From assembly GCF_038502225.1 (NCBI RefSeq), contig NC_091357.1, forward strand, positions 3,974,130 through 4,038,129: 64,000 bases of DNA, given 5' to 3'. This document shows, piece after piece, positions 56,212-64,000 of this stretch. Below the pieces are notes generated by a model. That model was not told the origin of the DNA and ran no database searches. It was given only the letters and a program-made list of their open reading frames with translations. Origin of the DNA: Cherax quadricarinatus. Its lineage: Eukaryota > Arthropoda > Malacostraca > Decapoda > Parastacidae. Made by a program: the position numbers and the translations under genes. Position 1 is the stretch's first letter. Each line of letters opens with the position of its first letter.

Positions 56212-56612
56212 GTTATGTTGATAATGGTATAAAATACCGACAAGTTGATGATTAAGACACATGTGCAACAGTTGGGTAACTTTATTGTTGAAACGTTTCG
56301 CTTATACAGTAGGCTTCTTCAGTCAAATAGAGGCAACAGATGTAGTAGTGAAATGAAGATAATGTAATCACTCCATCAACCTTTGAGAAATAGTATTTGA
56401 GGTTGTCAGTCCCTCAGCCTGGAGAAGAGTTCAGCTTCATGGTCTGGAACAATATGCAGCTGAAGCTTGAGAACGGAGTCTTAAATACTGTCGAAGGTGA
56501 AGTGAAAGATCTGGAAGACATTGCAGGGGACAGGATTCACTAGTGGAAGTAAGAAGGAACATGTATCTTAATCTTCAACTTGTCGGTATTTTATACCATT
56601 ATTAATATAACT
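56212..56612. mobile_element. FB foldback element, copy 13, with hairpin-bearing ends
   Basis: The ends are inverted copies: AATGGTATAAAATACCGACA at about 56223-56242, followed by AGTTGATGATTAAGACAC, and the mirror at about 56567-56605; similarity extends outward to GTTAT/ATAAC. GGTAT-AAA-ATACC in each end is itself a hairpin. Only the left side has a ribozyme (minus strand). The right part overlaps another inverted repeat (56440-56832). Confidence 0.75.
56276..56330 (-). ncRNA. Hammerhead ribozyme-like motif, FB copy 13
   Basis: Minus strand: CTATTTGA, CTGAAGA, GCCTAC-TGT-ATAAGC (imperfect stem II), GAAACGTT, TCAACAATAAAG. Stem I TGA:TCA plus TTTG:CAA-type pairs. Core intact. Confidence 0.5.
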
Positions 56613-56832
56613 GTCAGAGTGCAACACAACGGTATCTTGGTACAGAGGATATCTTCCATACTTCATCATGTATCTACTAGATACGAGAGAGAAGGGTTGG
56701 ATTCCAGAAGGACCTGCATTCTTACTTCCACTAGTGAATCCTGTCCCCTGCACCGTCCTCCAGATATTCCACCTCACCTTCGACAGTATTGAAGACTCCG
56801 TTCTCAAGCTTCAGCTGCATATTGTTCCAGAC
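56440..56832. mobile_element. Large inverted repeat, about 115-bp arms
   Basis: TGGAACAATATGCAGCTGAA at about 56444, AACGGAGTCTT, GGGGACAGGATTCACTAGTG and GAAGTAAGAA (to about 56552) are mirrored at 56718-56832. Between the arms lie the right end of FB copy 13 and a segment with ACGGTATCTTGGTACAGAGG. Related sequence occurs at 16690-17020, joined to a hammerhead, so this is probably the internal part of a longer FB-type element. Confidence 0.75.
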
Positions 56833-56869
56833 TGAGCAGACGGCACAACATATCTAGAATGAAAAACAG

Positions 56870-57078
56870 GGGTTCCATGAGTAAAAGAGAAAACACAAGT
56901 GTCAGGGGCCCAAGACTGGCTGCCTCCAGGAGTGATCAGTACCCGATCAGCCGGACTGTGGTTCGTACGTTGGACTACGTGCGGCCAGCAGTAACAGCCT
57001 GGTTGATCAGGTCCTGATCCACCGCGAGGCCTGGTCATGGACTGGGCCGGTGACCCCCGGAATACCCTCCAGGTAGAC
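56870..57078 (+). mobile_element. LINE-A 3' end
   Basis: Plus strand carries AAAACACAAGTGTCAGGGGC (ISVRGP region), then TGATCAGTACCCGATCAGCC, GGACTGTGGTTCGTACGTTG and the tail to CCCCCGGAATACCCTCCAGG. A deletion removes the LFNSLP-FKREL segment. Confidence 0.8.
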
Positions 57079-57400
<322 letters not shown>

Positions 57401-57467
57401 CCTACATTTACATCTGTTCTCTCTCCCATCTACCCCTCTGTCCTAATTTCAGCTCCCATACTCTGCC

Positions 57468-59097
57468 TTCAGCTCCCCTTCCTTGCCTTCAGCTCCCCTT
57501 CCTTGCCTTCAGCTCCCCTTCCTTGCCTTCAGCTCCCCTAACCTGGCTTCAACTCCCCTAACCTGCCTTCAGATCCCCTACCTTGCCTTCAGCTCCCTTA
57601 CCTTGCCTTCAGCTACCCTACCCTGCCTTTATAGCTCCCCTACCCTGCCTTCAGCTACCCTACCTTGCCTTCAGCTACCCTACCTTGCCTTCAGCTACCC
57701 TACCTTGCCTTCAGCTACCCTACCCTGCCTTTATAGCTCCCCTACCTTGCCTTCAGCTACCCTACCTTGCCTTCAGCTCCCCTACCCTGCCTTTATAGCT
57801 CCCCTACCCTGCCTTCAACTCCCCTTCCTTGCCTTCAGCTCCCTTACCCTGCCTTCAGCTCCCCTACCTTGCCTTCAGCTCCCCTACCCTGCCTTCAGCT
57901 CCCCTACCTTGCCTTCAGCTCCCCTACCTTGCCTTCAGCTCCCCTGCCTTGCCTTCAGCTCCCCTGCCTTGCCTTCAGCTCCCCTGCCTTGCCTTCAGCT
58001 CCCCTACCTTGCCTTCAGCTCCCCTACCTTGCCTTCAGCTCCCCTACCTTGCCTTCAGCTCCCCTACCTTGCCTTCAGCTCCCCTACCTTGCCTTCAGCT
58101 CCCCTGCCTTGCCTTCAGCTCCCCTGCCTTGCCTTCAGCTCCCCTACCTTGCCTTCAGCTCCCCTACCTTGCCTTCAGCTCCCCTGCCTTGCCTTCAGCT
58201 CCCCTGCCTTGCCTTCAGCTCCCCTACCTTGCCTTCAGCTCCCCTACCTTGCCTTCAGCTCCCCTACCTTGCCTTCAGCTCCCCTACCTTGCCTTCAGCT
58301 CCCCTGCCTTGCCTTCAGCTCCCCTGCCTTGCCTTCAGCTCCCCTTCCTTGCCTTCAGCTCCCCTTCCTTGCCTTCAGCTCCCCTTCCTTGCCTTCAGCT
58401 CCCCTACCCTGCCTTCAGCTCCCCTACCCTGCCTTCAGCTCCCCTACCCTGCCTTCAACTCCCCTTCCTTGCCTTCAGCTCCCTTACCCTGCCTTCAGCT
58501 CTCCTACCTTGTCTTCAGCTCCCCTACCCTGCCTTCAGCTCACTTACCTTGCCTTCCGCTCCCCTACCTTGCCTTCCGCTCCCCTACCCTGCCTTCAGCT
58601 CCCCTAACCTGGCTTCAGCTCCCCTACCTTGCCTTCAGCTCCCCTACCTTGCCTTCAGCTCCCCTACCCTGCCTTCAGCTCCCCTACCCTGCCTTCAGCT
58701 CCTCTACCCTACCTTCAGCTCCCCTGCCTTGCCTTCAGCTCCCCTGCCTTGCCTTCAGCTCCCCTGCCTTGCCTTCAGCTCCCCTACCTTGCCTTCAGCT
58801 CCCCTACCTTGCCTTCAGCTCCCCTACCTTGCCTTCAGCTCCCCTACCTTGCCTTCAGCTCCCCTGCCTTGCCTTCAGCTCCCCTGCCTTGCCTTTAGCT
58901 CCCCTGCCTTGTCTTCAGCTCCCCTGCCTTGTCTTCAGCTCCCCTGCCTTGCCTTCAGCTCCCCTACCTTGCCTTCAGCTCCCCTACCCTGCCTTCAGCT
59001 CCCCTACCCTGCCTTCAGCTCCTCTACCCTACCTTCAGCTCCCCTACCCTGCCTTCAGCTCCTCTACCCTACCTTCAGCTCCCCTACCCTGCCTTCA
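57468..59097. repeat. 20-bp minisatellite, about 81 copies
   Basis: Unit AGCTCCCCTACCTTGCCTTC with CTTCC/CTGCC/CTACCC variants that cluster in short runs. The 22-bp variant with TTTATAGCTCCCC occurs three times at 57630-57800. All forward frames stay open for hundreds of codons (PSAPLPCLQLPYLAFSS-type cycles); not a gene. Confidence 0.96.
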
Positions 59098-59300
59098 ACA
59101 CATGATCTAACAGTAATTGCATACTGAGGCAGATAACATGCTGAGTGCCGAGGCTTCAGTTTGATATCCCAGCTGAAGCTTCTCAAATAACCTCAACACT
59201 ACCATGTGAGGGTAAGGATGCAAGTTTGTGAGGATAATATGAGTGAGGGAAAGGATGTAATGTGTCTTTGATTTCCTTTATAAAATATGCAGGTGTCTTT
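59098..59300. other. Unassigned sequence
   Basis: Nothing recognised. Confidence 0.3.
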
Positions 59301-59301
59301 G

Positions 59302-59990
59302 TACTCAGTGTATAGTTAACATGGTGTTCAAGATAGTGTACCGAGTGTACGGTTAACATGGTTTTCAAGATAGTGTACCGAGTGTACAGTTAACATGGTG
59401 TTCAAGATAGTGTACCGAGTGCACAGTTAACATGGTTTTCAAGATAGTGTACCGAGTGTACAGTTAACATGGTGTTCAAGATAGTGTACCGAGTGTACAG
59501 TTAACATGGTGTTCAAGATAGTGTACCGAGTGCACAGTTAACATGGTTTTCAAGATAGTGTACCGAGTGTACAGTTAACATGGTGTTCAAGATAGTGTAC
59601 CGAGTGTACAGTTAACATGGTGTTCAAGATAGTGTACCGAGTGTACAGTTAACATGGTGTTCAAGATAGTGTACCGAGTGTACAGTTAACATGGTGTTCA
59701 AGATAGTGTACCGAGTGCACAGTTAACATGGTGTTCAAGATAGTGTACCGAGTGTACAGTTAACATGGTGTTCAAGATAGTGTACCGAGTGTACAGTTAA
59801 CATGGTGTTCAAGATAGTGTACCGAGTGTACAGTTAACATGGTGTTCAAGATAGTGTACCGAGGGTAGAGTACAGTTAACGCAGTGTTCAAGATAGTGTA
59901 CCGAGGGTAGAGTACAGTTAACGCAGTGTTCAAGATAGTGTACCGAGGGTAGAGTACAGTTAACGCAGTGTTCAAGATGGTGTACTGAGT
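59302..59990. repeat. 37-bp minisatellite, about 18 copies, last ones 42 bp
   Basis: The unit contains GTGTACCGAGTGTACAGTTA, ACATGGTGTTCAAGATA. The final units (about 59851-59980) are 42 bp, with GGGTAGAGTACAGTTAACGC replacing part of the unit. GTTAAC palindrome in each unit. Confidence 0.94.
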
Positions 59991-60450
59991 GTAGAGAGTG
60001 CAGGTGCAGGTTGTTTTTTCCCTCGTGTGATGTTTTAGCTGAGAGTGGAGATGATATGAGCAGGTTTAAAACACAGGCTGGCTCTATCATCTGCCCAGCT
60101 CCCCTGGTAAAAACTGGCAGGTAGTGTGGGCAGCCAGGCTATCAGATCGCTGGTACGGACGGAGGGACGGACGGACGGACGGACGGGATGCAACGGCAGG
60201 CAGGGAGGGAGGTAGCAAATAAATTAAGAGGAACTGTTTACAGGTCAACTTTGTCCCCCACATTTAAGATGTTTGAGGCAGTGATAGTAAAGCAAGAGGC
60301 TCTCTCCCTGCCCTCCACTGCAACAAATCAGTGATGTGAAATAGGTATCGTATGGGATACCATAGCTGAGGATGAATAAGAAATAGTTTGAGGTCATCAG
60401 TCTCTCTGTCTTGCTAGAATGTCTTCAGTTAGTCAGCCTTGCTAGGAACT
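59991..60450. other. Unassigned; (GGAC)n at 60157-60188
   Basis: A tetranucleotide GGAC run interrupted by GGAGG. Otherwise nothing recognised. Confidence 0.5.
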
Positions 60451-60600
60451 ATACCTTTACCTTTGATGGGTTGCAAGAGTTTTTCCACTCCCAGAGCCCG
60501 GCCTTGGACCAGGCTCGTCTAATGCTTGCCTGGTCAACCAGGCTGTTTCTGCTGGTGGCCCGCTGACCCACATATCCATCACAGTTTGGTTCAGCTCGTC
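60450..60600 (-). mobile_element. LINE tail fragment
   Basis: Complement of the DQPGC-type tail: ACCTTTGATGGGTTGCAAGA, GCCCGGCCTTGGACCAGGCT, GCTTGCCTGGTCAACCAGGC and CCCACATATCCATCACAG. Confidence 0.7.
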
Positions 60601-62330
60601 AGTCTTGATATATCATCAACACTGATACACTGAGTACTTTCAACTTTTTCTTCATGTCTTCTACCTTCTTTATGAATGATAACATTTTTTTTTAGATTAT
60701 AACAGTACAATTCTCCCGCACTTAATGACTGCTTATCATAATTTTGTGTAGCAGCCGAGGATATATTGGTGAACAAGTTGGATTAGCGACTACCTGTGCC
60801 CTGGGTAGTGACTTTTTTCATTGGCTATTATTACGTTTTCCCCCCCAAAAAAATAAAATGAGTGCAATACATGCACCGAAGATTACATAGAAAACGTCAG
60901 TATATTAATACAAAAACAATTGAGAAGCCACTGGTTAGTATATTCAGGTATACACAAATACAGTTACATAGATTATCATACATAGCAGCATATGTGTAGA
61001 GAACCTAGAATTACCCAACGTGTCCACAGTAATTGATTCCCAAGTGTTGCACACATGTCTTATTCATCTTTTTTTTTTAATAATTTAAATCATAGCTGTA
61101 TTGAATATATGTGTGAGTGTGTGTTTGATAGGAAGGTGGGTAGATGATCCTAGGTCAGGGTACCAGTGGCCTCTGCTAGGAAGACCTGCTGTGCAGTGCT
61201 CTGGGTATAGCCATCACTGGTCTGTAACTAGAACTACACGAACAGGTTGTCTCGCAAGTCTGGTATCGTAGGACGTAGGTTGTCGAGGGCCTGTAGAGTG
61301 GCCAGCGAGAAGCCGCGATCTCACTCTGTTGGATCTTATACCTGTGATCACTTTACGGGCGTTAGTCTGCTTGGAGAAGACTCCGTGTTTCATGTTTTAC
61401 GGAACGCGTCTTCAGCGCATGTAACACCATCACTACTGATGCACTCCACACTGTACTTTCCCTGCATTCCTGTACCAATAATAGGCAAATCAGACACGTT
61501 CCATAAATAAACGGCTATATTATTGCCTTTTTCTTCATTTTCCTGTATGGTTCCAGACTTAGGGGACGCATCAACCGGTTCTTGAAAGGCTAAACTCGTC
61601 TCACGCTTCAGTGGGAAGTGCTTGTGCTCCACAACGAAAAATCTGACCCACATCTGTGGTAAACCTCGGCCCACGGAACTTCACTCCGTTGTTACACGTA
61701 ATTGTATCGTTTTGCATTTAAAAAATATTCGTGTTTGAATATTTCGAATTTTTATATTTTGAAGGCTTGTACGAGGTCACCTCTTACCCAGTGTTTTGTG
61801 AATTGGTTATTTAATGGAGTTTAAAACAGTTTCGACTGCACAAGGGTTGTTAAGGCTGCATGTAACCCTTGAACCAGCAGTCAAGAATACACTGTGAGAG
61901 AGACACCCTTCAGTGTGTATATACTGCGTGAGTCAGAACAGGTCGAGTAATTAAGTCTTTCCTTGTACGGTTTGTTTCTCAGTGAGATAATGAGTCATGT
62001 TAATGATTAAGACCAATGTTTATATCTAGTTTATATAAATCCTAGTTTTTGGTTTCGGAAACTGATAGTATTATGTAGCCTTGTGTGTTATGACTGTTGT
62101 GATGCACCGGTTTTTTTTTTTTTTTAGGCAAGTCATATTTAAAATCTTAAAATAGTCTCGTATTGTTTAGTGAGCTAATGTGTTGATGAATAACTAAAGT
62201 GTAATGAACGCTTGTCACTGCTCAGTCCACGGGGTAACGAACTCAGGGGATTGATCTATATATTTCTACCCCTTTCTGTGTTGATGTTGAAGCTTCATAT
62301 TACAAGAATATTCAACAGATTCTAGCAGTT
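60601..62330. other. 1.7 kb without a recognised feature
   Basis: AT-rich, apparently unique sequence. Overlapping frames of 87 codons (61247-61510, plus) and 94 codons (61390-61674, minus) have no motif I recognise. Homopolymer runs of T at 61066 and 62110. This is the least repetitive part of the window and would be the place to look for a missed exon or UTR. Confidence 0.4.
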
Positions 62331-62334
62331 ATGT

Positions 62335-62640
62335 AGTTGGTGAATGAGTAAGACATGTGTGGGTTAGGTATCTTTATTTCTGAAACATATCGCCTACACA
62401 GTAGGCTTCTTGGGTCGAATGTAGAGATGTAAATATGGAGCCACAGATGCAGTGAAATGGTAATGATGTGATCAATCCGTCAACCTTAAAGTGGGTTTAA
62501 GGTGATCAATCCCTCAGCCTGGACTACTGTTTAGCTCTGTAGTCTTAATTAATGACATGTATTCGACTGCAAAAACCTACTGTGTCGGCGAAACGTTACT
62601 GAAATAGATACCTAACTGTTGCACATGTATCTTGTTCATC
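62335..62640. mobile_element. FB foldback element, copy 14, old
   Basis: TTGGTGAATGAGTAAGACAT start, degenerate minus-strand hammerhead (CCCAAGA; GATATGTT), TCAATCCCTCAGCCTGGACT, then a plus-strand arm with GTATTCGA, CTGCAAA, CCTAC-TGT-GTCGG, GAAACGTT, ending TGCACATGTATCTTGTTCAT. Both cores have lost invariant bases. Confidence 0.75.
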
Positions 62641-62751
62641 CATATGTTTTATTTTATCATTATCATAACGATAATTAAAGTTAATACCTCCGAGACAAGA
62701 AATATGGTAACGTTACAACATAAAGGTGCTTTATATTCTCTTTTCTCTAGT

Positions 62752-62928
62752 CTCTACATAGCATGGCAAGTGTGCCGTGGAGACCTGGACGAATTCCCTC
62801 AGCATGAAAACCAGGTATCTCTTCCATCGTTGCCTCAGATGGGCAGACTGAGGACTGGTGTCAAGTCGGGTTTGTCAGGCAGCTTCGAGGAGCTGGCTGC
62901 AACACAAGACAATGATCAACATTAGTAG
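62752..62928 (+). CDS. Possible terminal exon, weak candidate
   Basis: A polypyrimidine tract TTCTCTTTTCTCTAG ends at about 62751 and is followed by an open frame to a TAG at about 62926 that reads IAWQVCRGDLDEFPQHENQV, SLPSLPQMGRLRTGVKSGLS, then GSFEELAATQDNDQH. Composition is less repetitive than the surroundings. A GTATCT after AACCAG (about 62814) could instead be a donor site. I do not recognise the residues, and there is no upstream exon in view. It may be a chance frame. Confidence 0.2.
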
Positions 62929-62954
62929 TACAAGTCATCATCCTTGATGGAGCA

Positions 62955-63276
62955 GCTGTTGTTAATGTTACCACCTGGGGCTGTTGTTAATATTACCAAC
63001 GGGGCTGTTGTTAATGTTACCAACGGGGCTGTTGTTAATGTTACCATCTGGGGCTGCTGTTAATGTTACCACCTGGGGCTGTTCTTAATGTTACCATCTG
63101 GGGCTGTTGTTAATGTTGCCACCTGGGGCTGTTGTTAATGTTGCCACCTGGGGCTGTTGTTAATGTTACCACCTGGGGCTGTTGTTAATGTTATAACCTG
63201 GGGCTGTTGTTAATGTTGTCAACGGGGCTGTTGTTAATGTTACCACCTGGGGCTGTTGTTAATGTTACCACCTGGG
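62955..63276. repeat. 25-bp minisatellite, about 13 copies
   Basis: The unit contains CTGTTGTTAATGTTACCACC and TGGGG; shortened 21-22-bp units (CCAACGGGG) occur at about 62990-63025 and 63215. Variants TATTACC, GTTGCC, TTATAACC. Confidence 0.93.
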
Positions 63277-63589
63277 TCTACGAAGATGTTATATCTCTGT
63301 ATACAGTGTGTTGATACCATATATCGTATTCAAGACGCAGTATGTTAACGAAGTTTGTGTTGTGTTTAATGATAACTGTTCTGGAAACCTGAAGGCCATT
63401 AATGAAAGTGTTGAGCGATGAACTGTAGTTCCTGTGGAAACTGGTAAGAATTTCTTGGCATCGATATAAACAAGGTTAAGCTTTTCTCATTCCTCTCGAC
63501 GACTGTTGCAGCCATCGACATTAGACCAGACAAACTGATCATAAGCAAATATCATGCTAATGTTTTGTGTACGCAACCCCAAGAGATGT
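63277..63589. other. Unassigned sequence
   Basis: Nothing recognised. Confidence 0.3.
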
Positions 63590-64000
63590 CTGCTCTTCAT
63601 GTACGCAACGCAAGCATAAAAAAAAGCTGATACGTGAATACTTCTACACGTAACGGATGCTACGAAGCAAGGTTTTACGTTGGTGTAAGTGTGTAGACGT
63701 GACACAGATATACTGGTAGTATTGGCAGCAGCTGAGCTCCTCAGCATCCCTAAACTGTGGACTGCATTTGGTGTCCAGGAGAACTTGCGTTATCTGGCAG
63801 CTCATGAGATGGCGGAGGTACTGGGGGTTGAACCGAAGCGTAGCCTTGCCTTGCCATGCATTTACTGGGTGCGATTTCGTGACAGTTTTCGGTGTCAGAG
63901 GCAAGAAGACTGCACGACACACTTGGGAAGTCTTTGATGATGCCACAAGGTTGTTTTGTACCTAAGCTGTCTGTACAGACTCTGTACGGCCGCACAGGCA
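63590..64000 (+). pseudogene. Frameshifted remnant of a repeated protein family with a HAFTGCD motif
   Basis: Plus strand, in shifting frames: ADT-stop-ILLHVTDATKQGFT (resembling an EADTR..LLH motif), DTDILVVLAAAELLSIPKLW, TAFGVQENLRYLAAHEMAEV, SLALPCHAFTGCD in another frame, VRGKKTARHTWEVFDDATRL, FCT. I recall this order (ADTR, DTDV, RY.AHE, ALP.FHAFTGCD, GRGKKTAW..W) from uncharacterised, often multicopy proteins in invertebrate genomes, possibly mobile-element derived. At least two frameshifts and a stop are present, so this copy is dead; it may run past base 64000. Confidence 0.55.

Noticed and set aside
57483..59127. Pro/Leu/Ser-rich frames of 374-447 codons
   Set aside because: By-product of the 20-bp minisatellite.
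61247..61674. Overlapping 87- and 94-codon frames on opposite strands
   Set aside because: No recognisable motif, no splice context I could defend, and length within chance expectation.

Overview
The window looks like intergenic or deep intronic DNA from a large, repeat-rich animal genome. I think a decapod crustacean (crayfish or shrimp group) is most likely, because the non-LTR retrotransposon 3' ends, the tRNA-like SINEs and the palindromic GAAACGTTTC repeats resemble ones I associate with decapods; this is recall, not a search result. I recognise no intact cellular gene. The only non-LINE protein homology is a frameshifted remnant at the right edge (63590-64000). A 100-N gap at 16401-16500 marks a scaffold join. 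Family labels used below are mine. LINE-A: CR1/L2-like, ORF2 ends in a DQPGCGSY-type tail. LINE-B: CR1/Jockey-like, nearly always bounded by (CA/GT)n. LINE-C: I-group, RT plus RNase H. LINE-D: Jockey/I-like with two ORFs. LINE-E: CR1-like. LINE-F: RTE-like. FB: a palindromic foldback family. Layout: 1-2020 holds LINE-A tails and a 48-bp tandem repeat. 2120-4515 is a 25-bp minisatellite. 4.7-5.7 kb has two FB palindromes and a SINE. 5.7-7.6 kb is LINE-A. 7.7-9.07 kb is a 27-bp minisatellite and a (CT)n tract. 9.2-12.3 kb mixes LINE tails, SINE pieces and a 29-bp minisatellite. 13.0-13.5 kb is one FB nested in another. 13.55-16.4 kb is LINE-C. 16.5-19.2 kb is repeat remnants. 19.6-24.75 kb is LINE-D, interrupted by a 410-bp near-perfect FB palindrome. 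25.4-27.2 kb is a SINE and LINE-B. 28.9-31.6 kb is LINE-E, LINE-F and a (TA)n(CA)n tail. 32-38 kb is LINE-A/B debris with FB halves and SINE heads. 38.2-39.9 kb is a 22-29-bp minisatellite. 39.9-43.45 kb is LINE-B, FB and SINE. 43.47-43.71 kb is FB. 43.87-54.78 kb is one 10.9-kb array of a 16-bp unit with two inverted blocks. 55-57.4 kb is LINE-B, FB and LINE-A. 57.47-59.1 kb is a 20-bp and 59.3-60.0 kb a 37-bp minisatellite. 60-64 kb is sparse unique sequence, a decayed FB, a 25-bp minisatellite and the pseudogene. The main observation is that each FB arm carries what looks like a type I hammerhead self-cleaving ribozyme: a CUGANGA box, a stem II whose two strands covary between subfamilies, then GAAACGU. 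About a dozen arms keep the conserved core. Three FB insertions have 13-14-bp target duplications, which suggests retroposition (Penelope-like or retrozyme-like) rather than cut-and-paste. Very long open frames inside minisatellites are by-products of repeat unit length and are not annotated as genes.
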